A stretch of 64,000 bases of DNA from BCD1 sp965230565 (GCA_965230565.1 CBDDLH010000016.1:1054001-1118000), one strand, 5' to 3'. Positions 9,760-20,741 are shown, counted from the stretch's first letter. A program made the numbers and translations. Notes: generated by a model not told the origin, from the letters alone.

Positions 9760-10272
9760 ATGGATTTCAAACAAGGTTCAACACAAATGATTCACCAGAT
9801 TACTGGCTTACTGGGAAATATTTCTTCCGAACAGTATTCCAAAAAGCTGGACATTTTCAAAGGTTCTACCCTGGGTCAGCATTTCCGGCACATCCTGGAT
9901 TTTTACCTGGTATTGCTAAAACATCATTCTTCGGGTCTGGTGGATTACACTTTGAGAGAAAGAGACCTTGAGCTAGAAACCAATCCGCAATATGCCATGA
10001 CTACTTTTGAGAAGGTCCTTTCTGAAGTGGAATTACTCGATGAACAAACACCTCTGAAGGTTAAGGCTGACTTGTTATATGTTTCAGAAGGAGAAAGACC
10101 ACTTATCCCAACTTCAATCGGCAGGGAGCTCATGTATGCATACGAACATGCCGTACACCACCTGGCTATAATCAGAATAGGTATTGAAAATGCCTTCCCT
10201 GAGCTGGAAATCGCTAAAGAAGTGGGTATTGCTCCGGCTACGATCAAATACAGGACCAACCTCGAAAATTAG
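9760..10272 (+). CDS. DinB superfamily protein
   Basis: This 170-aa helical protein shows the spaced metal-ligand pattern of the DinB/YfiT four-helix-bundle superfamily: a His in QHFRHILDFY (about 30-40) and the late EHAVHHLAIIRIG segment. Members bind a divalent metal and some act as thiol-dependent transferases; the substrate of this one is unknown. There is no signal peptide. The next gene, prmA, begins 27 bp downstream, suggesting cotranscription. Confidence 0.82.
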   Translation: MDFKQGSTQMIHQITGLLGNISSEQYSKKLDIFKGSTLGQHFRHILDFYLVLLKHHSSGLVDYTLRERDLELETNPQYAMTTFEKVLSEVELLDEQTPLKVKADLLYVSEGERPLIPTSIGRELMYAYEHAVHHLAIIRIGIENAFPELEIAKEVGIAPATIKYRTNLEN

Positions 10273-10299
10273 GTTTAAAACAATTGAGTATTCCTTTTT

Positions 10300-11133
10300 A
10301 TGAGTTCCAGCAAAGATCACATTTGTTACCACATCCAGTCTTCCCCGGAATTAAAGGAAATATTACTTGCATTTCTGGAGCAACTTCCCTTTAATGCTTT
10401 TGAAGAGACCGAATCCGGTTGGAAAGCCTATCCGGATATTGATGTTTCCCCGGAACAATTAAACGGTGAATTACTTGCTTTAAAGGATCAGTTTGACTTC
10501 ACATTCGAAACAGAAACTATTAAGGGGCAAAACTGGAATGCTGTTTGGGAAGCTGGTTTTCAACCGGTTGTTGTTGAGGAATATTGCGGAATACGAGCCA
10601 ATTTTCACCCTCCCTTTGAGAAAATTCAACATGAGATCGTCATTCAACCCAAAATGGCCTTTGGTACCGGACATCATGCTACAACCTACATGATGATCAA
10701 AATGATGGAAGACTTGTCTTTTGAAGGCAAAAATGTTTTCGATTACGGCTGTGGAACAGGCATCCTGGCCATCCTGGCAGATATGGAAGGAGCTGCTCAG
10801 ATCGACGCAGTGGACATTGAAGAAGAATCATACACCAATACTATTGAGAATGCTGCCATAAATCAGGCATCTAAAATCAAACCATTCCTCGGTACCCTGG
10901 AGGATGTTCCTCCAAAAAAATACGACATCATCCTTGCCAACATCAACAGAAATGTAATTTTAAATTCACTTGATGCGTTATATAGCAGGTTAATGCCGGC
11001 AAGTTACCTGCTCGTATCAGGAATACTCCACCAGGATGAAAATATGGTTATTGAAAAGGCATTTTCGTGTGGGTTTAAACACCTTAAAACCATACAACGG
11101 GGAGATTGGTCTTGCCTGAAATTTATTAGCTGA
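10300..11133 (+). CDS. prmA: Ribosomal protein L11 methyltransferase PrmA
   Basis: PrmA methylates ribosomal protein L11 using S-adenosylmethionine. The 277-aa sequence has the family motif MAFGTGHHATT (119-129), the SAM-binding VFDYGCGTGILAI (146-158), an acidic VDIEEES strand end (171-177) and the substrate-side ILANINRNV motif. The N-terminal 100 residues form the L11-recognition region in characterised members. Length and motifs are typical. Confidence 0.95.
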   Translation: MSSSKDHICYHIQSSPELKEILLAFLEQLPFNAFEETESGWKAYPDIDVSPEQLNGELLALKDQFDFTFETETIKGQNWNAVWEAGFQPVVVEEYCGIRANFHPPFEKIQHEIVIQPKMAFGTGHHATTYMMIKMMEDLSFEGKNVFDYGCGTGILAILADMEGAAQIDAVDIEEESYTNTIENAAINQASKIKPFLGTLEDVPPKKYDIILANINRNVILNSLDALYSRLMPASYLLVSGILHQDENMVIEKAFSCGFKHLKTIQRGDWSCLKFIS

Positions 11134-11276
11134 TTTTATAATTCAAAACCGACTTCTTTTGGAAGTTGTTATAGGTAATTAATAACTGGTAATTCCATAA
11201 ATTTTGGTTACCTGCTTTTTTGTTTGTAATCATACACAGACTATGGTTGCAACCAAAGCCCAAATATGATTGAAAT

Positions 11277-14200
11277 ATGAATAGATTTTTCCTTGCGCTC
11301 TTACCTCTTATTTGTCTTTCCCTACAAGTCAATGGACAAAAACTGGAACAGTTCTCTGAGGACACCGGAGAATTCATGGTCCAGTTGGAAGAAATGATGA
11401 CCATTAGTAAAAACCAAAAACTGGAAGAGACTTTTTTTAATTTCCAGGCAAGCTTTCTAGGTGGTAATTTTACCGATGAAGAAAAAGCCAGAGTAATCAA
11501 GACTTCCAGCGGCATGCTGAGTAACGGCTTGAGAGCCAATCCTCATTTTCAGGATTACCTGAACAGCCTGGTCGCTTTGAAATTAAGAGCCAACGGAACG
11601 GATCTGCTGCAACAATGGCTCAATGTGTTGGATCAAATGATCCTCGATATGGCTGTTGAGAAAGCCAAACCTATTAAATCCTATCTCGAATTCTCCAAAG
11701 ACCTTTTTGCCAGTAATACCCTGAGAAAAAGTGCTAAAGGTGGAACTACCTGGCTGGCATTATCCGATGAGTTTGAACTGGCCTATGAAGATAAACAAGC
11801 ACTGATAAAATATGCCCAAACCGATATCAAGGCCAGGCGACTTCAGGATTCCATAATGATCTCCGAAACATCAGGTGCTTTTTATCCTGGAAAGAGAATT
11901 TGGGTAGGTAAGGGAGGCAAAGTGGATTGGTCCAGATATGAATACGACCAAAACATCTACGCCGAACTTGGAGATTATGAAATAGAGGTGATCAAAAGTA
12001 TTTATGAAAGCAGGAATTCAAAAATGCACCACCCCCTTTACTTTGGCGGCAATGTTGTAGAAGGCACCTTTACCGATAAACTTGGAAAATATTCTGTGGA
12101 AAAGGGAGGTTCTTACCCACGGTTTGAATCCAACGCCAAGGTGTTGAATATCAACAATGTTGGGGAAGGTGTAAAGCTGGTGGGAGGATTTCGACTTCAC
12201 GGAACTACGGTATTTGGATATGGAGACAAGCAAAACAAATCCGAGATCATCATTAGCAATAACAGAGGAAGAACCGTACTCAAGGGAAAATCAGAACAAT
12301 TTAAGATTCGCCGTGGTGAGTTGATCTCCGGTTCAAATGTGGAGACCAATCTCTATTATGGCAAAGATTCCATTAATCATCCATCTGTAAACCTGAGGTA
12401 TGACATCAACAAACAAAAAATTCAGCTGGTAAGAGGCGACCGTGGAAGTGACCGGAATCCTTTTTACGACTCCTACCGTGATTTCAATATCAGTACAGAG
12501 AATATTGAAGTTTACATTGAAACAGACTCACTGATCATTGGAAAACCAACGGTGAGTATTGCAAGAAAAGGGCCCGTTGAATTTGAATCGCTGCAATTCT
12601 TCAACCCCGGTGATTACCAAAGAATACAAAATATTGCGACGGCCAATCCATTGGCCATCATGAAAGCTACGGTTGAACATGAAGGCACTAACTTCATCAA
12701 TGCCAATCTATTAGCCAGTCGAATTAATTCAAAATTTACCGTAAAGAATATCGAATCCCTGCTTTATGACCTGGTTGCCCGCGGTTTTGTAGATTATGAT
12801 CCAGAAGAGCAACTTATCGAGGTTAAGCAGAAGGTAATGCACTATGTTGATGCAGATCGGGAATTTGTGGATTACGACCACCTGAAGATCATTTCCGATA
12901 CAAGAGGTATCAATGCAGCCATGAAAATGGGGAGACTGGATATGGTGGTGAATGGAGTGGAAAGGGTCATTTTCAGTCAGAAAAACCGTGTGGCTATGAA
13001 ACCTCTGGGCAACCAACTGCTGATGAAAAAGGTGAGGAATTTTGATGCAGATGGAAAAGTCTTTGCCGGATTTACCGCTTTGCAAGGAAAGGATTTTCAT
13101 TTTGATTATGAAAACTTCAATATCCGTGGCGACTCCATCCGCTATTTTGACCTTTTTGTTCCTACAGGCGGTTTGGACAAAAACAAGCAACCCATCGCCT
13201 ACTCTATCGGTTCCAGGATAGAACATGCCAGTGGAACGCTGTTGATTGATTCTCCGGACAACAAATCCGGAAAGGAAGATATCGAGATGTTCCCCTCATT
13301 CCAAAGCCAGGGTAAATCCTATGTTTATTACTTCCGGGACAGTACACAAAATTACGCTTATAAGAGAGATTCCTTTTATTTCGAATTAAAGCCTTTCAGT
13401 CTCAACAACCTGGATAAACTCAATGCTTCTGCACTCGAATTTAAAGGTTCTTTGTTCTCTTCTGATATTTTTCCGGAAATCAAGGAATCTATACGACTCA
13501 GGGAAGATCAGTCTTTAGGGTTCATTCACCTTACCCAGGATAAAGGTTTGCCGGTCTATACCGGTAAAGGAAATTATAACGGGGAAATTGACCTGAGTAA
13601 TGCAGGGTTATTGGGAAGGGGTCAATTAAAATACCTGGGAGCCACTATCGATTCTGAGGATATCGTTTTCAAACCAAAACGATTGACAGGTAGTGCAGAA
13701 CAATTTAAACTCAAAGAAGACAGATACGGCGATCCGGAAATTCCGAATGCGGATGGCGTAAATGTAAACATTGACTGGAAGCCTTACCAGGACAGCATGT
13801 ATGTCACCTCGGAAGAAGCGGCATTTAAAATCTTCAATGACGACAATCATACTCTGGATGGAACCCTTATCCTGACTCCGGGGGGGCTCAAAGCCGATGG
13901 TCTGTTGGATTGGGATAAGGCAAAGATGCGTTCCGATTTGTTATCCTTTGGTGGTTATTCCGTAAAAGCGGATACGACCAACTTATCCATCAAGTCGTTC
14001 GATTCAGATGAATTGGCACTTAAAACAAGTAATGTAAACGGAGAGGTAGACTTTGAGGAACAAGTAGGTAATTTCCTGGCCAACGATGACTTTTTGATCA
14101 CGGAATTGCCCTACAACAAATACATAACCTCCATGAATGAGTTTGCCTGGAACATGAAAAAGGGAACCATTCAATTCAAATCAGATCCCAATAAAATGGG

Positions 14201-15833
14201 AGTTTTTACTTCCGTTCATCCTGATCAGGATTCTCTGAGGTTCCAGGGCAAAGACGCTTTCTATGATATCAATACCAGTGAATTGGCCATTACCGGCGTA
14301 CCCTACATCGTAGCCGCAGATGCCTTTGTTTATCCTGACAGCGGGCTCGTCAATATCCAGAAGGGAGGCCGAATGTCCACACTGGAAAATGCCAAGATCA
14401 TTGCAGATACGGTGAACCAATACCACGTCATCAACAGAGCAACTGTGGAGGTCATGGGTAAGAAATTCTATACAGCCAGCGGTTTTTACGAATACAACAT
14501 CCCAGGCAAGGAGCAGGAGATCGAATTACAAAACATCGTTGGACAACGGGTTGGAAAAGGTAAACGCTCTGAAAAACGAGTAGTGACCCGGGCAACGGGA
14601 ACGATTACCGAGGAGCAGGAGTTTTACATTGACCAAAAGACAAGTTTCCAGGGAACCATCAGCCTTAATGCCGAATCCAAAGCCCTTAAACTCGACGGTT
14701 TTGCAAGGCTCGAAGCTGAAAAGCTCCCCGCAAATCCATGGTTTACCATTAGTTGCGACGGAGACAGAAAGGATCTGGTAATTCAGTATCAGAAACCAAA
14801 AAGCATCGACGGACAACCGGTTCAGACAGGTTTGTATCTCAGTCGTGAAACGGCAAGGATTTATCCAAGGGTAATGATGCCTTTATATTTCCGTAAGGAC
14901 AGGCCGGTTTTCCCTGCTACGGGTGTTTTCAAATACGATGAGAAAAAAGATGAATTCCTTTTTGGAGATTCTACTAAAGTAATCAGTAAGGAAGAAGTAG
15001 GAAATATTTTCACCTTTAAAAACCGGGACGGAAGCGTTCATGCTGAAGGAAAATTTAACCTTTGTTCGGAGATCGATTATATAAAAGTTGATGCGGCGGG
15101 AATCGGAAAGACTAAATTTCCTCCTCCTCCCCCGGTGGTTGATCCCAATATGATCGCCATTGATGATACTATCTCTACCACTCCGGCACCGACGCCCGAA
15201 TTCCCGGTTACTGCCGAGCTCATGTGCGGAATCCAATTGATCGTTCCTGACCAGTTGATGAGAGTGATGATCAATGATTTTAATGCTTCCTCCTTTGATG
15301 CCAGAATCATTAGTTACCTGACGGACATTGGTTTCTACAGAAAAGCAGCCTTTGGAATCTTCCCGAATAATAAAGACATCCAAACAGCCGTAAATGGTAT
15401 GAGCTCGGGGTATTTTGACTTACCGAAAAAATACAACCCTTATACTTTCCTGTTTAGCCGCTTAAAACTCAAATGGGATCCGGACTATCAATCATTTGTA
15501 ACTACTGAGAAATCCTCAGGGCTGGCAACACTCAATGGAGAGAATATCAACAGAAAAGTTGAAACTTATATAGAATTTAAGATGCCAAGCAATAATGATG
15601 ACCGTTTGTACATTTTTATAAAATCCCCAAGCGATCTGTATTACTTCTTTGGCTTTAAACAAGGAATTTTGAATGTCGTTTCCAATAACCCTGCCTTCAT
15701 GGATGCGCTTAGGGATCTGAAAGGAAAAGACAAGATCACTAAAATGGGTGATGGCAAAACCTATGAAATTCAGGAGGTGGAACCAGGAACGGCTCAGCGG
15801 TTTTTGCGCAGGATACAGGCGGTGAATGATTAA
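11277..15833 (+). CDS. Giant secreted hypothetical protein (1518 aa)
   Basis: A signal peptide (MNRFFLALLPLICLSLQVNG, cleavage near residue 21) opens a 1518-aa protein that I do not recognise. The sequence is rich in alternating polar/hydrophobic stretches typical of long beta structures. There is a proline run with VVDPNM near residue 1290, no transmembrane segment after the signal, and no T9SS C-terminal sorting domain. The middle contains several YDEN/KGGR-like segments without clear periodicity. A secreted coiled-coil protein follows 162 bp downstream. A periplasmic or surface scaffold is possible but not supported beyond export. Confidence 0.8.
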   Translation: MNRFFLALLPLICLSLQVNGQKLEQFSEDTGEFMVQLEEMMTISKNQKLEETFFNFQASFLGGNFTDEEKARVIKTSSGMLSNGLRANPHFQDYLNSLVALKLRANGTDLLQQWLNVLDQMILDMAVEKAKPIKSYLEFSKDLFASNTLRKSAKGGTTWLALSDEFELAYEDKQALIKYAQTDIKARRLQDSIMISETSGAFYPGKRIWVGKGGKVDWSRYEYDQNIYAELGDYEIEVIKSIYESRNSKMHHPLYFGGNVVEGTFTDKLGKYSVEKGGSYPRFESNAKVLNINNVGEGVKLVGGFRLHGTTVFGYGDKQNKSEIIISNNRGRTVLKGKSEQFKIRRGELISGSNVETNLYYGKDSINHPSVNLRYDINKQKIQLVRGDRGSDRNPFYDSYRDFNISTENIEVYIETDSLIIGKPTVSIARKGPVEFESLQFFNPGDYQRIQNIATANPLAIMKATVEHEGTNFINANLLASRINSKFTVKNIESLLYDLVARGFVDYDPEEQLIEVKQKVMHYVDADREFVDYDHLKIISDTRGINAAMKMGRLDMVVNGVERVIFSQKNRVAMKPLGNQLLMKKVRNFDADGKVFAGFTALQGKDFHFDYENFNIRGDSIRYFDLFVPTGGLDKNKQPIAYSIGSRIEHASGTLLIDSPDNKSGKEDIEMFPSFQSQGKSYVYYFRDSTQNYAYKRDSFYFELKPFSLNNLDKLNASALEFKGSLFSSDIFPEIKESIRLREDQSLGFIHLTQDKGLPVYTGKGNYNGEIDLSNAGLLGRGQLKYLGATIDSEDIVFKPKRLTGSAEQFKLKEDRYGDPEIPNADGVNVNIDWKPYQDSMYVTSEEAAFKIFNDDNHTLDGTLILTPGGLKADGLLDWDKAKMRSDLLSFGGYSVKADTTNLSIKSFDSDELALKTSNVNGEVDFEEQVGNFLANDDFLITELPYNKYITSMNEFAWNMKKGTIQFKSDPNKMGVFTSVHPDQDSLRFQGKDAFYDINTSELAITGVPYIVAADAFVYPDSGLVNIQKGGRMSTLENAKIIADTVNQYHVINRATVEVMGKKFYTASGFYEYNIPGKEQEIELQNIVGQRVGKGKRSEKRVVTRATGTITEEQEFYIDQKTSFQGTISLNAESKALKLDGFARLEAEKLPANPWFTISCDGDRKDLVIQYQKPKSIDGQPVQTGLYLSRETARIYPRVMMPLYFRKDRPVFPATGVFKYDEKKDEFLFGDSTKVISKEEVGNIFTFKNRDGSVHAEGKFNLCSEIDYIKVDAAGIGKTKFPPPPPVVDPNMIAIDDTISTTPAPTPEFPVTAELMCGIQLIVPDQLMRVMINDFNASSFDARIISYLTDIGFYRKAAFGIFPNNKDIQTAVNGMSSGYFDLPKKYNPYTFLFSRLKLKWDPDYQSFVTTEKSSGLATLNGENINRKVETYIEFKMPSNNDDRLYIFIKSPSDLYYFFGFKQGILNVVSNNPAFMDALRDLKGKDKITKMGDGKTYEIQEVEPGTAQRFLRRIQAVND

Positions 15834-15853
15834 ACATGGTAAAAGGAGTTGAA

Positions 15854-15910
15854 AAAGGGTTTAAGTCATTCAATGAGGTTCAATGGCTTAAAAGGGTTCA
15901 AAGGGTTTAA
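15854..15910 (+). repeat. Short direct repeats, intergenic
   Basis: The 11-mer AAAGGGTTTAA occurs at about 15854-15864 and 15900-15910, with related TTCAATG/GGTTCAA words between. It sits between two plus-strand secreted-protein genes. No function is evident. Confidence 0.45.
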
Positions 15911-15995
15911 CTCGAATTGAAAAAAACATAATCAACAATAAAGGATTCGCTACAAAAAGCAATCCACAATCTTTAAAACAAAAGCAACTAAGGAA

Positions 15996-17192
15996 ATGAA
16001 GCGAATAGTATTTGGATGGGTATGTATGATGATGCTTACACCGGTTTTCGCACAACCACAGGCATCGATCAGCTCTACGGATAAATACCTCAAGGAGCAG
16101 GTATTGAAGGACATCCAGGAAAACCTCAATCAAAAGACGCTGGCGCTGGATTCAACGATTACACAGTTAGATGAGAAGGTAAGTTATCTTGACAATTCGA
16201 TCAAAGCAACTAAAAATGCCTCAGTCAAAGTGGATAAACTTCTGGAAAGGGTAAAAGCCCTCGAAGAAATCCAAAAAACAATCGATCAAAACGAACTCAA
16301 TGTCTATCAGGCCAACTACCAGTCGGCCATGATCAATCTGGTTTCTATGGAAAGGGAGATCAAACCGCTTATTTTGTTCAACTCCACCAAGAACTTTTTC
16401 GGTGCCTTGAGCGCAACGGCCAATCCTACCACTTATCCCGGTTATAAAAAATGGTATAAACAATTTTACGGTTTCGTGCAAAAGGAAAAGGATAAGGATG
16501 CCCGGTTGAGTGTTTTGAACAATTTATTATCCTTAACGGGAAACCTCGCAAACGGTACACCCCTTAGTGGCCCCATTACAGAATCTTTCTTCAGCGGAAT
16601 AAGCATATTCATCAATTCTCTGGGCCGAAGTGAAAAAGAACTCAGAGCAGAGAGTGAAAAAATGTTCCTCTTAACCGTAAAATTATCCCAGTTCACGCAC
16701 GACAAGGATATGATCGAGGATGAATGGGCATCGATTACCACCGAACTGGAAGCGCTGCAAAAATATTACGATGAGATCCTGGAAAGAAATTTTCAATTAC
16801 TCGGATTATCCAAAAGTGAATTCGAATACAATTTCTCGAAGGAAAGTGATGCTAAAAAAAGATATGACTACCTGACATCACTGAAGCAAAAGGTCGCTGA
16901 GGAGGTCGCCAAGCAAAAAAAGAATAATCCTAATGAGTGGAAAGAAAAGATCTATTATCAACTGATGGATGTTCAGGCACTGAAACTACGTTTTGGGAAC
17001 ATCACATTTAAAATCAGTGAAAACATCTCCAGATATAATGAACTTATTGCCAAGTATAAAAACGATGAGCAGATTGGCAGTAAGGTAGCTACCCTGGAAA
17101 GTAAGCTGGTAGATCTAAAAAACACTTTCGACCGTGCTTTTGATCCGGCAGAATACATCAATTCCGCGACGAGGATGTATAAAGTGGATTAA
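15996..17192 (+). CDS. Secreted coiled-coil protein
   Basis: This 398-aa protein has a signal peptide (MKRIVFGWVCMMMLTPVFAQ). Much of the mature chain is helical, with heptad-like stretches at about 35-110 (LDSTITQLDEKVSYLD and on) and 225-330. No catalytic motif or known domain is recognised. The gene follows the 1518-aa secreted protein on the same strand, and the two could act together at the cell envelope (inference from position only). A strong terminator lies directly after it. Confidence 0.78.
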   Translation: MKRIVFGWVCMMMLTPVFAQPQASISSTDKYLKEQVLKDIQENLNQKTLALDSTITQLDEKVSYLDNSIKATKNASVKVDKLLERVKALEEIQKTIDQNELNVYQANYQSAMINLVSMEREIKPLILFNSTKNFFGALSATANPTTYPGYKKWYKQFYGFVQKEKDKDARLSVLNNLLSLTGNLANGTPLSGPITESFFSGISIFINSLGRSEKELRAESEKMFLLTVKLSQFTHDKDMIEDEWASITTELEALQKYYDEILERNFQLLGLSKSEFEYNFSKESDAKKRYDYLTSLKQKVAEEVAKQKKNNPNEWKEKIYYQLMDVQALKLRFGNITFKISENISRYNELIAKYKNDEQIGSKVATLESKLVDLKNTFDRAFDPAEYINSATRMYKVD

Positions 17193-17198
17193 TAACAC

Positions 17199-17250
17199 AT
17201 AGGCACATAGTTCACAATAATTATCCCTAGTGAACTATGTGCCTATTTGT
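17199..17250. terminator. Long-stem bidirectional terminator
   Basis: A perfect 17-bp inverted repeat pairs 17199-17215 with 17230-17246 around a 14-nt loop, followed by TTGTTTT. It sits in the 59-bp gap between the convergent ends of the coiled-coil protein gene and the TonB-dependent receptor gene. Confidence 0.82.
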
Positions 17251-17251
17251 T

Positions 17252-19562
17252 TTAGAAGTTATAATCTAATCTGACCGTCACATTCCTTGGCGCCTCCAGC
17301 AAACCTGGCCGCTGTGTGTAAAGAATATTGGTCAGATTCCCCATTAATACACTAAATTTCAGGTTGTCTGTAATGTTATAAGCCGCTCTGGCATTCATCA
17401 CCGTAAAACCATTATTGTGATCCTCCCTGAACTTCGCAATTCCCGGAAGGAATACGTTAAAAAACGCATCTATCGCCTCCTGATGGCTATTGTACAAAAC
17501 AGCATACCCTAATGTAAATCCTTTATAATTCGCTTCCAGGTCAAATTTTGCAGAATGGCGTGAACGATATTTCAGGATATTGTCTTCAGAGGATGAATTA
17601 TTGGCGTTGATCTGAGCTACGGTCTCTTCTTCACCTGGGCCGGGTCTGGTATTATCAAATTCCAAAAACCTAGGATCGATATAAGTATATCCGGTCAGGA
17701 ATTGCATATTCACCGGACCTAAATTTCCTTTACCGGCAAGAGTGACCTCCCAGCCTTTGGTAGAAGTATCTCCGATATTCACTGCTCTGAATCCGAAAGC
17801 AGAATTATCCAGGTTGAATTCCATCATATTTTGGTAATTCATGACAAAGGCCGCCAGGTCGACAAAACCGTTCAACGAACCAAGCTTGAACCCTTGCCGC
17901 AAACCGATTTCGGCAGACCATCCTGTTTCGGAAGTAAGGTCAGGATTGGGAACAATAAAAAAGCCTCCTACATCCGTAAATATGAACTTTTCAGCCACGG
18001 TAGGGAATCTGTATCCCTGACCGATAGACGCCCGCACAAAAGTACCTTCTGTGGCTTTATAACTCGCTCCAAACCTCATTACCGGAAGAGATTCTTCTTC
18101 CCTGGAAGGCGCAACAGTCCCTTGAGGATAATCAAATCCAGGATTGTTTAGGATATTGTATTCATACCTGAAAGCCTGCGGAAAGGTTAAGTCGCTCTCC
18201 GAATTTTTTATCTAATTGCAGGTAGGCCGCAACATTCTGAGAAGTAAAAGTGGTGTCACCATATAATTCAGCATCCACATTGGTTCCGGAAAAAACGATC
18301 CCGGCAGTTGAAACAAGATCTATTGATTTGTGCTTTCGCTGAAACTGATATTCTCCATAGAACAAATTGGATTTATTGGACTGGTTACTGTCATTGTCAT
18401 TATCCACATGATAAAACCTCCCCAGGAAACGGTGCCTGTTTTCGCCCTTATCAAAAAAGGTTACCGTAGGATCAATATTGTACCTGTTCCGTTCCCTGTT
18501 GGTGATAGTGGAAGGAGTCCCCTCAAACAGGTTCTCCGAACCTTTCCAATAGAAGAAAGAACCTGCACGACCAAAATTGATGTTGGCATTGAGGCCAAAA
18601 ACCAATCTATCGGTCATTCGGTGTCTAAGGCTTAGGTTCGCTCTGCCGTATTCTTTGTAAGTATCCTTATTGTAACTTTCCCTGTTGGTATAAAATCCAC
18701 CCAAAACCAGATCTGTTTTTTTCCCGATCTTACGCTTATGAGAAAGTGTTGCAGACATCTGGTAAGGTTGAAGTGTATCGCCCCACCATTTGAGATTTTC
18801 ATCTTCCGGTGAAAGGTAGGCCGTATAAAAGGCAGATACTTTAGTTTCAGGTTCTGCTCTTGCATAAGCCGTACGGACATTCACGATGCCATTGAGTGCG
18901 GATGATCCATACAATGCAGATGCAGCCCCTTTAACTACCTCAATTTGCTCAATATTTTCAATGGGTACATCATCCCAGTTTGGATATCCGGCATCCGCCT
19001 GTAAAATGGGTACATCGTCCATAAGCAAAAGCACCCGGCTCCCCGCCCCTTGAGAAAATCCTGATCCACCACGGATATTGGCCTGCCCATCGATCATGGT
19101 CACTCCCGGGATCTTTTCCAAAAACTGATCAATGGACGGCTTACTGGTGGATTCCAGCAAGTCAGGTTTCATTACTGCCAGGGAAACCGTTACTTCCCCC
19201 AAAGGTTTTTCATATTTTCCGCTGGTCACGGTAGCTGTTTGTAATAAAGTAGCTTCACCTCCCAGTTCAACGTCAATGGTCAGTTTTTGTCCTGCAGTCA
19301 GTGTTATATTTTCTTTATAGGATTCAAACCCAAGATATCCGATGGTAAGCTCATATTCCCCCGGATCTGTTTCCAGTGTATAGGAACCATCAAAATCGGT
19401 GGTAGTTCCCACTCCGGTATTGAGCAGGACTGTAGCGCCAATAAGTGTTTCTGAAGTTTTGCTATCCACCACTTTTCCTGTGATGGTTGCTTTTTGACCA
19501 ATAAGGGTCAATGATACGAGCAGGAAAGCGCTCAGCAATAATGCTTTTTGTCTAAACATCAA
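17252..19562 (-). pseudogene. TonB-dependent receptor, split by a frameshift
   Basis: The N-terminal part (18162-19562, 466 aa) has a signal peptide, a carboxypeptidase-regulatory-like domain (about 25-110), a plug domain with RGGSGFSQGAGSRVLLLMDD and the first barrel strands. It ends with GFQV and TGA at 18162-18164. The barrel resumes in another frame: removing one G of the GG at 18167-18168 gives GFQYEYNILNNPGFDYP and runs without a stop into the C-terminal ORF (17252-18079), which ends in the usual aromatic residue (RLDYNF). The repaired protein would be about 768 aa. Such receptors import siderophores, cobalamin or other ligands across the outer membrane; this one's substrate is not deducible. 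The frameshift may be real or a sequence error. Confidence 0.88.
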
Positions 19563-19802
19563 TTAGATTTTAAATAAAAAATAAAGGATTTTCAGGATTA
19601 ATGAACCTGAACAAAGGCGTGTAAAATATCAGAAAAAACAATAAAACAGGGAGTCAATAAGTAGTTGTTGCTTTGGCAAAAATAAGACAATGGATGAAAA
19701 AAATAAATAATTTTCAATTTGAAATTGTAATTTTACCCCATCACAAAATCGTTACAGGTTGAAAAACTTGTTAATTTTTATCACAAAAACGTTCTTTTTA
19801 CA

Positions 19803-20609
19803 ATGAAGAAATTATTATTACTTTTTTTTGCGGGAGTGCTTTCTTTCCAGACTTTCGGACAGTCTTGCATCCCTGATGAAACACTTCCGGACAGCGTAGT
19901 TATTGCGCCTCTGCCCTTCCAGCCTGATGTTGAAGGCACCGGACTAATGGACACAGCTTGTGTTAACAGTTATTTTGAAACGGTATTATATTTCAACATT
20001 CCTGATTCTATTGAAGTCTTCAATACTCAGGTACCATTAACTTCTGTTTCCATGGCACAAACTGGCGCTGTAATCGACCTTCCTGCTGCCTATGAGTATT
20101 CCTGTAATCCACCAAATTGCTCTTTTCAGGCGGATAGTTCAGGATGTATCATCATTTACGGTACCGGGGAAGCAGCTGATGAAGGCGTTCACGATTTGAA
20201 GGTGGCCGTAACCATTTCAGCAGGTGGATTCTCTCTCGACCGTGAATTACCTGACGGTATCCTCGTTTCCGGAAACTATTACTTCCACGTAAAACCGGAA
20301 GGTTCCGAGAATTGCACTATTATCAATGACGTTAATGAGGTATTTGCAGATCAATTCTCTGTTACCAACAGTCCGAATCCTTTCTTTTCAACTACGGAAG
20401 TAAGCATAAATTCCAAAGTTTCAGGAAAGTATCAACTCACTGTACAGGACATGGTGGGTAAAGTGCTGCAACGTGACGAACTGAATATTCTTGAAGGGCT
20501 GAACACCTTCACTTTCGACGGTTCGCAGTTACCTGCGGGAATTTACATTTACACCATCAGTGACGGTCAAAACAGTATTTCCAACAAAATGCTTGTTGGT
20601 AACCGATAA
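19803..20609 (+). CDS. Secreted protein with T9SS type A sorting domain
   Basis: This 268-aa protein has a signal peptide (MKKLLLLFFAGVLSFQTFG) and a beta-rich central region containing several cysteines. The last 80 residues show a T9SS type A C-terminal domain (NSPNPF, then QDMVGKVL, PAGIYIYTIS and a basic end). It should be exported by Sec and then moved to the surface by the type IX system. The central domain is not recognised. The cysteines (QSCIP, TACVN, SCNPPNC, GCIIIYG) suggest disulphides. Confidence 0.85.
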   Translation: MKKLLLLFFAGVLSFQTFGQSCIPDETLPDSVVIAPLPFQPDVEGTGLMDTACVNSYFETVLYFNIPDSIEVFNTQVPLTSVSMAQTGAVIDLPAAYEYSCNPPNCSFQADSSGCIIIYGTGEAADEGVHDLKVAVTISAGGFSLDRELPDGILVSGNYYFHVKPEGSENCTIINDVNEVFADQFSVTNSPNPFFSTTEVSINSKVSGKYQLTVQDMVGKVLQRDELNILEGLNTFTFDGSQLPAGIYIYTISDGQNSISNKMLVGNR

Positions 20610-20702
20610 AAAAAGAGCCTTTTGTGATATTAAAATACCCTTTATGAAGTGAATGCATTGGTTTATTGTTTATTCAAACCAATGGTTTACTTTGAAAAAT
20701 TC

Positions 20703-20741
20703 AGAGCCGCTCGGACAATCTTCCGGGCGGCTCTTCTATTT
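20703..20741 (+). terminator. Rho-independent terminator
   Basis: The stem AGAGCCGC (703-710 of this kilobase) pairs with GCGGCTCT (727-734), with an inner CGG/CCG extension, followed by a weak T-rich tail TCTATTTT. It lies between the T9SS cargo gene and the thioesterase gene. Confidence 0.65.

Noticed and set aside
19563..19802. Cobalamin riboswitch upstream of the TonB-dependent receptor
   Set aside because: No GCCACTG box or other cobalamin aptamer element was found on the minus strand, only a weak TTCAGG/CCTGAA hairpin and a -7-like box.
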